64,000 nucleotides of DNA from Nemopilema nomurai (lineage: Eukaryota > Cnidaria > Scyphozoa > Rhizostomeae > Rhizostomatidae): the NCBI GenBank assembly GCA_003864495.1, contig PEDN01001367.1, positions 62,001-126,000 on the forward strand, written 5' to 3'. Below, piece after piece: positions 48,801-61,099 of this stretch (its first letter is position 1; every line of letters starts with the position of its first letter). The position numbers and the translations under genes are program-made. The notes beneath the pieces were generated by a model. The model did no database searches, was not told the origin of the DNA, and worked only from the letters and a program-made list of their open reading frames with translations.

Positions 48801-50653
48801 TACCGCTGCTTAGTAGCCTTATGTAGATTGTTCGATTGTAGCGTGGTAGCTTATGTTGTTGTTGTTAACTATAACTTGTTCTGTTCGTTTTCGCTGAAGT
48901 GGCCTATGTTTCTGTGTTCCTTCTTCCACTCAACATTTCCAACAATACTTTAGCACATTATTAGTAGGTAGAGAAGATTAAATATGGAAAAATAAATTGG
49001 ATGAAAATAATGCTTTTATATTTAAAGAGATTACAATAATATTTCTATATATAAAGAGATTACAAAGTAAGATCTCAACTGATACAAAATGTTTCATTGC
49101 TGACCTGTCTGGAATGTACATTAACTATTGACCCAATATAAAGATTCTTGCTTGCAATAGACTCATACTTTGATCTCTTCAAAAAGACCCTTCTGTTCTT
49201 TATATCATACTAAAAAAAAAGGGAAATGAAAGTTATTTAAAAATATTTAGCATCTGCAGTACAGCAGGTCAAATTTGAGAAGCTTCAACCTCTGCAACAT
49301 TAGAATACCAAATAAATTCAGAGTCGAATATTCTGAATTAAAGATTGTTCATATAATAAAAAATATGATTGACAAATTGCTAACTGTCTATTTTCTGAAA
49401 ACATTGCATCAGTACTGCAGTACTAATTCCTGATAAAATGTTTTGATTGCAAGGAATTTCAGCAATGCCAAGCACAGCCACTAAAAATGCATCATTGTCT
49501 CTATTTAGATATGAGAGAAAATATGAAAAAACAGCAAAAATGTTTGAAAATTATGCTCAATTAGGATAAAAACCTATAGGTAAGTGCTCTAAAAAAGAAG
49601 CTAATGCATAGTTCTGATGAGATGAGAATAAAGACTATAGTAAAATTGTTTGTGAACTGGCCTGGTTAATGTTTCTTTGATTACTGATTACTTTCAACTT
49701 AAAAAATCCAACCCATTTTGCATGATTCTGCCATCAAACTTTTGAGCTATTTCAAACAAGATCAAGCAACAAGAACATAATACTTTTCTCATATGAAATT
49801 GTTATGATATTTCTTCTGCTATTTGTCATTCCAACACCACATATTTGTGAAGTACAAGGGAAAGGTTTTACTGATGTTAACCAGGAATAGCATTAAATCT
49901 CCCACCATTTCTAAAGTCTGATCTTTTGGGTAGAAGAGAAGCTGGTATCGTCTAACCAGTGTTGCATTTGGATCATACCACTCAGCAATGAAGGCATATC
50001 TTTCATCATAGTTTGCCTGTAAGGAGAGTTTATCACATTTGGTGGCAAGGCATCTACAATGTTTCTGATAAAATCAATATTTACTTTCGTGTCAATTTAA
50101 AATCATCCTTTGAACAGTCATATTTTTTCGATCACTCTGGAAGCCCAGCTTTGAGACACATCTATGCATGTCTTACGCAACTGTCTTGCGCTTGCAAATT
50201 TCATTTTCATCTCCAGCACTTAATGGTCTCTAATCGGTAATCAATATCAAAGATCCTTGAAGCAAATAAGGTCAGAGAGTCAAGGTTTTTATGCCAAATC
50301 TTTACAAGCTATAGGCCAGAGAGCACGAGCCTGTAGTAAAGTGAGCTTGTAGTTTTTTCATTTGCAGCATAACAAAACTAATGTATCTTATGTACTTAAT
50401 TAACTAATTTTTGAATTGATTGTTTGGTATATTGTAATTAATATTTGTTTTCGCTGATAAAAAGATTTAGTTTGAGTTTGATTCATCATTTAACTACACA
50501 CAACTGCAATCGAGTTTACAGTAGTTGCACCCATTATGGCTACCCATTTTGGTAAGGGATGGTGAAATGAGAAAAAATAAATTACAGTTATCATGAGCTG
50601 CTTTTCAACCAATTGCGATTAAGTTCCTAAGAATAAGTTTTAAAGCATACCAT
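42888..50653 (-). CDS. NME7: NME7: DM10 domain + two nucleoside diphosphate kinase domains, at least 13 exons
   Basis: Exons in transcript order: 50016-49906, 49209-49105, 48342-48281, 47924-47884, 47293-47224, 46398-46348, 46179-46091, 45878-45813, 45039-44987, 44583-44353, 43843-43742, 43347-43240 and 42920-42888. They sum to 1122 nt, all in frame, giving 373 residues. Exon 50016 opens in frame with ANYDERYAFIAEWYDPNATL, aligning from residue 2 of vertebrate NME7, so only the initiator Met is missing. An ATG directly followed by a GTATGC donor at 50653-50651 would supply it. The N-terminal DM10 domain is followed by NDK domain 1 (TLAIIKPDA, GEIINII, catalytic His in NACHGSDS) and NDK domain 2 (TTLCVIKPHAV, His in NAVHCTDLP), ending VEYFFKILDS. 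NME7 is a known ciliary doublet-microtubule inner protein also linked to the gamma-tubulin ring complex. Both active-site histidines are kept, so kinase activity is possible. Confidence 0.95.
43370..43720. repeat. Degenerate ATTCA/CAATATT-rich stretch in an NME7 intron
   Basis: Repeated words such as CAATATTCA, TATTCAGT and TTCAATAT recur irregularly through the intron between the exons at 43347 and 43742. It is low-complexity DNA with no clean period. Confidence 0.4.
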
Positions 50654-52375
50654 GATGAGACCTTTTTGTCAATATAACATCATTTGAAAACAAGCTGCAA
50701 GTTTTTGATGTGACTGGCAATTTTTGTAGCCTCTTCTCTTAGGCCGGTCCTACTAAAACACTGACTAAAAATTTATACTGAAAACTTCCATCAACTGCAT
50801 AAATATCTGGTCAGCAATTTAGCTCAAGCGGAAACCTGAGTATGTAGCTACAACATACCGTTGTTGTTGCTAGGGTTGACGCTCCTGCCCATCGGTGTCA
50901 TTTGTCCTAGCGTAGCCTGCTAAACTCTAGGGTTGGCATCCTGCAGACTTTTCGTGATTCTCCGTGACGGTAAATGAAAAGTGTGGACGGAGGGGGTGGT
51001 AAAGATGGTTGATTAAGTCTGTGGCGTCACTGTAGCCTCTTTTACCTACTATGTTAGTCCAGTATGGGGAAAAAGAGTGGCTGCTGACCTCTGCTGGAGG
51101 GCTGGCTTCTCATCTTTTTTCTTCGCATTCTTTTCCATTACTTTCAGTTTTTTTGATAGGTATGAAAACTTAAAAACCAATGTTTAAACAAAGACGTAAA
51201 TATTAAGATGGAAAAATAAGAAAAGAGGAGATAAGAAGTAGTCGCTACCACCTGGTTGCAGCCACAAACTCAGGTGAGCAATGGCTGTGTGCCACTTGTA
51301 TATCTAAAGCAATAAGATTGGAGTGGGCAGAAAATGATAAACCTCCAGTAAGAATGTCTGGGTGTGGAAACACTGCTATTTACAATTTCGCTTGACCTTA
51401 CAATGTCTGTCGACATAGTCTAGGGTTTAAGAACATAGGGCTCCTTGGCACATGTAAAACGTACCTGTATAGTATAGTTTTTAATATTAGTTCAGTTCTT
51501 CAGAAAGCAAATTTTGATACCCAGAGAAACTCTTAGATGTCTTGGAACAAAGAACAGTGTTATAACCATTGTGACAGAGCTGAGTTTGAATAAGAAAACT
51601 TGAGAACAATGTAATCCTCAAAGGGAAGGAGCACCATACTTCTCTTTACTGAGCAGGAAACACCAAAGAAAGTTGATCATTTTATTAGAAAAGGATTAAC
51701 ATTAAATTTACAAATTATTGCACATGCATACCAATATCATACTTCATACAGGAAAATTACATAATATTCAATACATTAGCTATATTTCCAAATTTTCAAA
51801 TGGAAACTCTTCAATCTAAAATTCATTGATATTGCTCCTAAATTACTTTAAACATTGGTACTTCATAAAAATATTAAAGGCTTTTCAACACTTAAATTGA
51901 ATCAGGATAAAAGTTGTACAAATTGAGTGGGTTATTGAATAATTTACAATAGCCATTTGAAGGAGGAAAGACAGTTCTAGTTTAAGTTCTTTAAACTGTA
52001 AATATTTTGTCCAGAACTTTCTAATGCGATGGTATGGCAAGCTTTAGTCAAGGCATATAGCAGCTCTAGCATGTTTCCAGCAGCAAGTTAAACAATATTT
52101 CTACATGTTACACATCATGCTAAATTTTCAACAAAACATCAGATCTTATTTGCAGTTTAACACAATTAATTGTATAATATACTAACTATTATATGTTTGA
52201 AATTCCTGTGAATTGCATTTATAAAGTGTATAAACTGAATACATAATGAAATTCACACAAATATAAGAAAACCAGTCAAATGCACACTCCAAACTAAATT
52301 TGTTGCAATGATGGCTGTATCAGATCAAAGGTTGAAATTCTGCATCAAGTCAGATCAAATCCAAATGAAAATATG
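50654..52375. other. Spacer between NME7 start and DGAT2-like stop
   Basis: It probably contains the NME7 promoter (a less AT-rich zone near 50870-51060) and the DGAT2-like 3' UTR. A minus-strand AATAAA (plus 51679-51684) is a possible distant polyadenylation signal. No coding exon was found. Confidence 0.4.
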
Positions 52376-55066
52376 TTATTGAATGGTCAATTTTGAACCA
52401 GGATGATCTGTAGCATATTTATTTTTATACTTGTCAAATAAAATCTGTAGTCTTTGAACATACTTCTTGTGGATTCTATCAATGTCTTCCATTGTTGGGT
52501 TTGTTCTCTTGTAGACAGGAATTGGTGCACCTACTGCAAAATAAAAACCAATGATTGCTTTTCATAGCAAAGTAGTGTTACTTGTTAGAATTTGGTAAGA
52601 AGAAAACACTGACCTAAGATGTAAAAAGGTTTGAAAGTAGCAGCAAGGACGTAAGAGGCAGTAGCCACATATGTGAATTATACAGTACACATGTTCTAAA
52701 TATGAATTACAATTACAATAGAAACTGTAGTCATGGTTCAGTACAGTTACACATGAATACTAATGCTTGATAATATAAGAAATATAGGATTCCTGAAGCA
52801 TTGTGAACAAAAAAGGCTGACTGAAATTTATTGGCCATTACCATTTTCTGCAAACATGATATGAGAAACACCTGCACCTCAAATTCTTATTGAAAGACAA
52901 ATTCATTAGAGAAATCCAATTGCAATACATGCTCTATGCTTGCTATTCTGCGTTTCTTTAGCAGAAGATATACCTGAACCAATAAAGATCTGAAAGCTTT
53001 TTATGCAACCTTTTCAAGTGAGCAAAGTTGACCTGGAAGTGATAGATACCTACCAACAGTGGTTACTGGGTGTCTATATGGCAAAAACCCAAAATTATAT
53101 TGGAAAATTCCACGGCCATGAAAGAACACTGGTGCAAAAGAAACCAGCTTCATAAACTTTGTTTGGAATGCTCTTAGCCAAGAGCCTTTTGGATTATCCA
53201 CTTGACAGTAAAGATCGTTTTCCCCAAATGAAAAAACAGGTACCAAAGCAGTCCTAAATGTGAAGGTATAGAAAATAATGGATGAAGAATATTAGCTCAA
53301 ATAAGTAGATAGAAAAGGTCAATACAAAACACATAAGCAAATGAAAACTTTTGATAAGCAAATGAGATAGAAACATTGCTCTACAATAGTCCTAGGATAC
53401 ATTTGCATTCATTAGTACTTCATTGTCTAAGATACCTTGAAGTAAAAAAACATCATGAGATGACCAACAGATAACAAAATATGCAAAAATTATGTTCTCC
53501 ATTGTTTTTTATATGTTATGAAGTATTTTACCATGGAAAATTTTACCATTGCTCTATCATACTTCATAAGTTAATGAGCTAAAGTGTTGGACTAAAAGGT
53601 ACAGACTTTTAATTCTAAATACAAAGATCAAAAAGATTAAATAAAACACTAATAATATAAAAACAGTCAGGTACCAGACCAATAAAATGATACATTTATC
53701 AAATGCGAAAACTTAATGTATTTAAATGACTCTTAACATCTCAAATTGATAAGACCTTTTTTGATCAACATCTTGTTGTTTTGGGTGATAGCAGTTCGAT
53801 GAAAAATAATGCTGAATGTGGAACAATTAATAAAAATAATGTCTCCTAGTAAGACTGAAAATAGAAACAAGTTAAAGGGAGGACTATGATTGAGTCCTGA
53901 TGCATACCCAGTCATTAAAGCCATTTTGACAAAGCCTTTTCTGTCTTTTAGAGTAAGTGTGGCCTCCCCTGGATGTGCATCTAGAGATTCTGCAGCTCCA
54001 CCTACTACTATAATCACTGCATTTCCCTTTTTATCTCCTGTACACAGATATGTTATGCTGTCTTTAGAAACATCACAGATACCAAATGCAAGCATAACAT
54101 CTCTGAAAAATGGAAACTTGAATAGCACTGGAAAAGATAAAACATTTCTATATCAAATTTCAAATAGCAGTGGACCTATGAAAAATGGAAGTAAAAATTG
54201 ATGTAAAACAAGATTATTACTTTCCAGTATAGCAACTTGCTAATAATAAAGTGATAATTCCTTGATTCAACAAAATCTGAATATATTTTATCCTAAATCT
54301 GACAGCATGAGTTCATGCAAGAGGAGGCATTGGAGAACTTAATGCCCATTCTCTCCTTGCAAGGGCTCATCCAGCCGCAAGTCCCCAAGATGGCTGTCAA
54401 ATATTTCCAAATATCACCAAATTTTCCAAATAAACAGAAACTAAACATTCATTACTACTGACTTTAATTAACAAAAACTTCTGGTAGTATATGTCTGGCA
54501 GAAGACCAGATATATCACTCACACTTCAGAGTCAGAAGGTAGGGGGTAATTCCAGGAAAAACTTCAGAGAAATTATTTCCTTCTGTTGCAAAATTTACAA
54601 AGGCACCAGCTCCAATTACGCCATGTGGATGATATCCCATGATATAGTTTCTACTCGGGTCAAGGTCTGCGGTTTTGACAAGAGTAATGGGGAAATAATC
54701 CCGAAGGTGACGCCACAGAGTTAACTTCCTAAACCACTGCAACCTTCTACCTCCGTGAGACGAAATTTGCCGGTCATAAATCCCCCAAACAGCATACAAG
54801 ATGGCAAGTATCCAGAATCTTGACAGGAAGACAGCAAGAAATAATATGCATCCGATGGTTTGGCCCAAGAAAATGAAAAGAGCAGCACAACAAACTGCGG
54901 TAGTTTGCAAGCGCCTAGGCAGCGGAATACTGATCGGGCAAAACCTGATCATTCTGCCAATAATCTCAGCATTAAAAGCAAACTTTTGCTTTAACTTCAA
55001 CAGATATACAACAGTTTCTTCTCTGCCTACTAGAAAACATCTGCTGTTAGGCGTTAGGCCAGCCAA
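52376..55066 (-). CDS. DGAT2: Diacylglycerol O-acyltransferase 2 family enzyme, four exons
   Basis: Exons are 55066-54523, 54127-53908, 53253-53054 and 52533-52376 (1122 nt, 373 residues), frame-consistent. Two adjacent hydrophobic segments at about residues 54-96 form the membrane hairpin typical of the family, followed by the catalytic YIMGYHPHG motif (HPHG 146-149). Downstream are NAVIIVVGGAAESLDAHPG, LKDRKGFVKMAL, LVPVFSFGEND and the C-terminal VGAPIPVYKRTNPTMEDIDR block. The enzyme transfers acyl groups from acyl-CoA to di- or monoacylglycerol at the ER and lipid droplets, making triacylglycerol. Length and motif wording favour DGAT2 over the shorter MOGAT enzymes, but the two cannot be separated with certainty without a tree. 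Exon 2 starts at the acceptor TTCCAG before TGCTATTC; a later TTCAG would break the frame. Confidence 0.92.
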
Positions 55067-55959
55067 ACTGACCCTTGACCTCCCAACGATTCTCGTATGA
55101 CAACAACATTTACAACTGCAACCACATCATAGACCATTGCCAAATTTTACATATTATTGTGATTATTCTTGTACATCTTAAAGGTTAAAATGTACATGTG
55201 CAACTTAATATATGGCGTAAAAAGATCGTTTCCATGTAGCGGAAATAGCAGAGGGTCCAAGACTGTCCCTTGAAGTACACTCTTCCTTGGATGGTTTGGT
55301 TTATTACCTACTGTTCTTGAAATTAAGCTGGTTTAGTTAGCTTAAATAAGAGGTAACTGTTTTCAGTGTCACCGAATATGTAGCAAATCAGAAAAGGCTC
55401 TCTAGAAAAAAGCGCCATTGAACCTCTGTGAGGAGCCCTGCAGTGGTGAAAAAGAAAAATAGTGAGGCAGTGGCAATGAGTGATTAGGCGCGTATGGACT
55501 GTATTTGGCGTAAATGTAAAGAGTGAATTACCTCGATTTTGCTGAAATTTGAATTTAGTATAGATAAGAAAGTCTTTGGGCGCAATTTTCTATTTAAAGG
55601 CTTTCTATGTTTCAATATTCCGCAATTCGATTCCCATGCTTTCCTCCAAAAATACTTTTCTTTCCAAAAGATGACTTTGTGATAGAAATTTCAGTCTAAA
55701 GAATATTCGACGAATAAATTAAAAATGAAAAATAGAATCAACAGATGTGCAAAATCAACACATTTAATTGTCTAGCCGGAGTAGATTTTCACAAGTCAAG
55801 AATCTCGCTTAAAAGATTGATTTAAAAGTGAGCCTGGAAAAAAGCTAAAAGATTCTTCCCGTGGGTAATAATGGAAGATATCCAGTCATATTTCTTCATT
55901 TCCGTGAAAGCTGTTCCCCTCGTACATACAACATTTTGACAAATGCGTTTAGATAGATA
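55067..55959. other. Intergenic upstream of the DGAT2-like gene
   Basis: Probable promoter region; nothing specific recognised. A plus-strand frame overlapping the DGAT2 first exon and this flank (54801-55100) is the antisense shadow of that exon. Confidence 0.35.
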
Positions 55960-56930
55960 AGGGTGGAGGATAGTGTTAGCATAGATAACAAACCGGAGGT
56001 TGTTTGGGATAGCTTGGAATTTTCACATGCAGCACTTTGAAATAGCCTGTAATGAGAAAGCGTCAGAAATGGTGGGCACTTAAGATGGAACGTGACGTTC
56101 CTGTATACAACATTTTACCTAACGAGTTTAAGTGGAAAAGCATTCAAGGGTAGCTAATGGGATTATCACAAGCAACATTCTTTATAACAAGTTAGAAGTG
56201 AGAAAACGTCAGAAAAGAGGGACAATTTAGATAGTGATGCTCCTGCATACAACATTTTATCAGGAGGTATAAGTGGAGAAGCATTCAAGGTAGCTAATGG
56301 GATTATCAGATGCAACATTTTTTATAACAAGTTAGAAGTGAAAAACATGAGAAATGAGGGACAATCTAGATAGTGATGCTCCTACATGCAACATTTTATC
56401 AGGAGGTATAAGTGGAAAATCATTGAAGGTAGCTAATGGGATTATCACAAGCAACATTTTTTATAACAAGTTAGAAGTGAAAAACATGAGAAATGAGGGA
56501 CAATCTAGATAGTCATGCTCCTACATGCAACATTTTATCAGGAGGTATAAGTGGAAAATCATTGAAGGTAGCTAATGGGATTATCACAAGCAACATTTTT
56601 TATAACAAGTTAGAAGTGAAAAACATGAGAAATGAGGGACAATCTAGATAGTGATGCTCCTACATGCAACACTTTATCAGAAGGTATAAGTAGAAAAGCA
56701 TTCAAGGTAGCTAATGAAATTATCAGATGCAACATTTTGTTTGGCATGTTCAAAGCGATAAAGTGAGCAAAATGGTGGACAATTAAGATAGAAGTTCATG
56801 TTTTGATAGGGAATGCTTCATCAAAACAGCTAAAATGCATAAACATTCAAGATAGTTTTATGGAACTGTCACATGCAACACTTTGATAAAACATTTGAAG
56901 CGAGAAAGCGTGCTGAAAAAGGTTGTCAGT
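55960..56930. repeat. 139-bp tandem repeat array
   Basis: The unit carries GGGACAATCTAGATAGTGAT, then ATGCAACATTTTATCAGGAG, then GTAGCTAATGGGATTATCAC. The GGGAC word falls at 56219, 56358, 56497 and 56636, spaced exactly 139 bp. The central copies are nearly identical and the outer ones diverged on both sides, giving about six or seven units in all. Confidence 0.93.
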
Positions 56931-59121
56931 TAAGAAAGGAGATAAAATTCGTAGACGTTAAGTTTTTTCATTAGCACAAGTTTTATCAAACGAGCTTAAA
57001 TTGAAGCATTTGGGTGGCAACTGCACGTTCAAATAACAACAAAGCCTGGGAATAAACTGGAGAAGTAGACACAAAGGATATAGTTGCACACTTCTTTGTC
57101 TTGAGTCTTTCTCTCGTTGCTTTGAGTCTTAAAATTAAGAGTCAATGCTTTCTCGTACCATTGACATTTTCGTTGCATGGAGTTAGAAAAGAAAAGTGTT
57201 TTCTTTACCTGATAGCGTTTTAACCGGCCTTCTGCACGCGTGTTCAAACACAGGACTTCGGTCATAGCAAAAGAGACGGCTGTGCTTGTGGACTCAGTGG
57301 ACAGATAGAAGCAGTCTCTTTGTAATTTACAGAAAGATCAACAAAATCAAAACAGTTAGCTATCCCAGTAAACCGATCTCACTGTGGATTATGGAATCTT
57401 TTGCTAAAAAATAAGCTATTTGCCTCATAATGCTGATACCACTATCAGCGGTCTATGGAGTCTTTATCTCTTCAATTTGAACTAAATATTTGCAAATTCA
57501 CGTCTCTTTGTCTTCAAGAAAAGTGCTGCGATATCATTAACACCATTTTGCAACATTTTTCAGCCTACAGATGCCAGTTAATGCAAGCAGTTCTGCTTTT
57601 AAAAGTTGTGCCAAAAAAGGAAAGAAATAGATGTACTCCAGAGAATTGTTTTGGATTTTGGTTTTTTTATTCTTGAAAATTAATTCTTGCTTTTTCGGAA
57701 ATCATACATAAATATGGAGTTTATGACGTTGAGAATGAAGTCTCCCTAAATAAAGTCTGCAAGAAGAATGTAGCCCACAATTTTCTTTTTCTAAAAGATT
57801 TTGATCTGTTAAAAAGTCCATTGGTTTACATGAAAATCTCTGGAAAAGTTTTAACTTTTATAGCGATTGCACACTTGGTTGGGTTTCCTTCTGCAAATTA
57901 GAATGACAGACTATAACAACATCGAATGATACTTATCGCTTAGATCAACATATAAAAATTAATGCTTATCTCTCTGCCAAATCTTTTGGTTACCATCAAT
58001 CTATGTTTTGTCAAGGTTTTCCATAATCTTGTATCACAGTTTGTGCGGAGAATTGCTTCTAGCCAAGTGATCGTCTTGTAAACATTTCTAAGACCATGAC
58101 AGGTGAATAGTGGCCTTTGAGGTACCTTTGAAAAGGCATATTCCGTTTGAAGAGTTCACCGCATTATCCAAACTCATCATTGAGCACAAAAATAGCTTTT
58201 TTCGCTTGCAATCCAATTGGCCATTAAAATATGTCAGTTATTCAGGCAAATCGCTCGTCAGAAACTGCCATTTGTGACGCTGGGAGAATTGGAAGGCGAA
58301 GTCGAAGCCAGATCGAATGGCGTGTCATCGCTTTAAATTAGAGAACATTGCGCTGTCCTTAACTCTTTTCCTGTCCCCTCCCACTTCTTCTACTCAATCA
58401 ATGTTTCTAGGAAAACATCAAACAGGCTAGTTATGCGTTCTTTTCAACAAATGCTGGCTTGCTTTTCAAAAATCAAGATTTAGCCGAACCACTTGGAGCC
58501 GAAATTTAGAGTTTCAAAAAGAAAAGAAAACAATATCATAATTTCGAGAAGTATCTAATAAATTACATTAGCTGTCTAACAAAATCTGAATATCTCTGCA
58601 TCATGATTTTATCAATCCTCTAATTGCTGTAGCGTATGTTTTAGCTCGAAAACTAACTTTGCAATTAAATAGTGGCAATGCAAATGATTAAACATTACCT
58701 AGTCTCGTGTCAGGCAAAGCTACACCAAAGGACATGCTTCTGACTCAGATACGTAACAGAGCCACGACATTGTCTCTTCTTTATAAGTGTTTTAAAGAAA
58801 TGAGCCGTGAAAAGGCGTTTATGATAAGTTTTGAGCGCGCCTTTTATCAAACGAAGGCATTATCTTTACATTCATGAAATGCGCTACTTCGTAGAAGTAC
58901 ATTAAAACATTTCATATACTGATAACGTAACAAATATAGCCCTGGCACTCAGCAAAATTTACAATAAAAGTCAACTGTCTAATTCGAAGAAGCTACAGTT
59001 GGCTTGCCGCTTATGAGTGCAGCATGGTCAAACGAAATGTTCTGTAGAGTTTGTGGCCGAGACAAATATCAGCCTGAGCAAGGCCCACTATCAAATTTTC
59101 TTGTGAACTAGGCAACCGTTG
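56931..59121. other. Intergenic, no gene recognised
   Basis: Frames at 57029-57265 (minus) and 57455-57676 (plus) have no recognisable motif. The last few hundred bases are probably 3' UTR of the calcium-sensor gene. Confidence 0.35.
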
Positions 59122-60048
59122 CTATGACGCTACGTAGTCCTCCAACATCTTCATGAAGAGCGGGTTCTTTTCTGCACCTATCATAAACTCATCAGCTGTC
59201 AATACACCGTCCTTATTCAAGTCAAATGTCTTAAATATCTCCAGGATTTTCTCGTCGGATATGTTTTGATCATCTAGAGCATCCGCCATTGACTTGATGC
59301 TTTTGATTATGGTCACCAGCTCCCTCGCAGTTATGCTGCCGTTTCCGTCGATGTCGTATATGCTGAATGCCCAACGGAGCTTCTCTTGCGGCGACCCCCT
59401 CGTTGTGATGGAGAGGGCACAGACAAACTCTTTGAAGTCTATCATACAAAAGGCATGTTAGTAGGAATGCATATATTGATAGATATGGCTATCATCTAAG
59501 AATTCTGGCTGCAAAGTGTGCTTAATAAATCAACACACAGGGCTGATCTAGTTGCGAAGAAAGTTTGCCAGAGTTGTGTTTGCTTAGCATAGCACTTACT
59601 AGATTTTTACCAGCTGCATCGCTTGTAATTAAAACCAACAACAAAGTAATCTCATACCAAGCTGAATGTCTAATTGTCTAACGGAAGTTTGAAAAATTAT
59701 CCATGCTCAAATGTTTGCTCTTATCACTTTCTGAGACGTCTGAAACAAGATGGCAAGATTCAAGGCATTGAGATGCAGCAAGCTCAAACTTAGAAACGTC
59801 TCCTTACCTATCCTTCCATCATTATTTGCGTCAAACACCCGGAAGACGTGCTCAGAAAATCTTTTTGCATCGCCTGACTTGTAGTAATCTCGGTAAAGCT
59901 TTATAAAGTCTTGCTTTGTGATGCTCCCACTCGGGTACTCCTTTCTGAATTTGTCATGCCACATCTTCAGTTCTTTCTCGTCGAAGCATGTCCTGTGGGA
60001 CAGGTCATAAAGCTCTTTTGGAGGTATCTTCCCGTGTAGTCCTCCCAT
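59122..60048 (-). CDS. Neuronal calcium sensor family EF-hand protein, two exons
   Basis: Exons are 60048-59808 (241 nt) and 59438-59122 (317 nt), joined inside the EF2 loop in phase 1, giving 185 residues. It starts MGGLHGKIPPKELYDLSHRT; Gly2 allows N-myristoylation, the usual membrane switch of recoverin, hippocalcin and NCS-1 proteins. EF1 is the non-binding hand of this family, but its usual CPxG reads YPSG (39-42). EF2 (73-84, DANNDGRIDFKE), EF3 (109-120, DIDGNGSITARE) and EF4 (153-164, DLNKDGVLTADE) all have intact calcium ligands. DAKRFSEHVFRVFDANNDGR closely resembles neurocalcin and hippocalcin. The gene senses cytosolic calcium; its target cannot be read from sequence. It is a little shorter than the usual 190-193 residues, with a short C-terminus. 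Confidence 0.92.
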
Positions 60049-60589
60049 TGCCTACCTATAACAGCAAAAGAAACAGTGCTGTTGAGCCCACTTAGAGTAA
60101 CCTGTCCATACAAAGTATAATCAATTAAAGCAAGCTGATTCTCATAGAAAGAAATCTCTGATCATCTGCAGCCTGGTTTTTAGATAAAGCTTCGAGTTGA
60201 AAATGATGAAAACATAAACAAGTTTGATCGGAAGAATGAATATTTGGAAGGTAGCACTTTAAAATATTCTGAAAACGAATATTGAGGACGATATTGAAGG
60301 AGTATATTTAAGTTCTTTATGAATATTTGTCAGGAATTTCAATAACAGGCTTGCTATAACTTACTTATATTCATTTATAGCAGCAGAGTAACAAATTGCA
60401 ATTATGAATATTTAATATGTACAGTTGGAGATTCAGAAGCTGTTCTGTTCAACTATTTAGGAAATACTTTGCATTTTCAAGGTTTTGCATTGTTAAAATT
60501 TTGGAAAAGAAAAACAAAAGAGGATGATGAAACACTCGTGAAGTAAGATACAATGACATAATGTTCGAAATGATGTTTGAGCTGCAAGA

Positions 60590-61090
60590 GGGAAAAAGAA
60601 AGCGGTGAATTGACAAGGCAGGAAGAAAGGAATTCCCAAGACAGGAAGAAAATGGTTGACAATACAGGAAGAAAAGGATTGATGAGGCAGGAAGAAATAG
60701 ACAGCAAGGCAGGAAGAAACGGTTTAACAAGGCAGAAAGAAAAGGATAGACAATACAGGTAGAAAAGGACTAATGAGGCAGGAAGAAATAGACAGCAAGG
60801 CAGGAAGAAACGGTTTAACAAGGCAGGAAGCAAAAAATTGACAATACAGGTAGAAAAGGATCGATGAGGCAGGAAGAAATAGGCAGCAACGCAGTAAGAA
60901 ACGGTTTAACAAGGCAGGAAGCAAAAAATTGACAATACAGGTAGAAAAGGATCGATGAGGCAGGAAGAAATAGGCAGCAACGCAGTAAGAAACGGTTTAA
61001 CAAGGCAGAAAGAAAAGGATAGACAATACAGGTAGAAAAGGATAGACAAGGCAAGCAGAAGTGGTTTGACAAGGCAGAAAATGTGAATAG
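60590..61090. repeat. 91-bp compound tandem repeat
   Basis: GGTTTAAC words fall at 60721, 60812, 60903 and 60994, spaced exactly 91 bp. Each 91-bp unit is itself built from shorter degenerate units of about 18-20 bp around AAGGCAGGAAGAAA. The array opens long leucine/cysteine-rich chance frames on the minus strand, which I do not annotate as genes. Confidence 0.93.
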
Positions 61091-61099
61091 ACAAGACAA

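Noticed and set aside
50270..50500. Sequence ending in TTTAGTTTGAGTTTGATT as a possible LINE 3' tail in the first NME7 intron
   Set aside because: No reverse-transcriptase remnant is visible upstream, and the tail-like motif alone is too weak.
54091..54102. Acceptor TTCAG just before AGATGTTATG as the start of DGAT2-like exon 2
   Set aside because: It breaks the frame with exon 1 and loses the conserved FKFPFFR segment. The acceptor 25 bp earlier preserves both.
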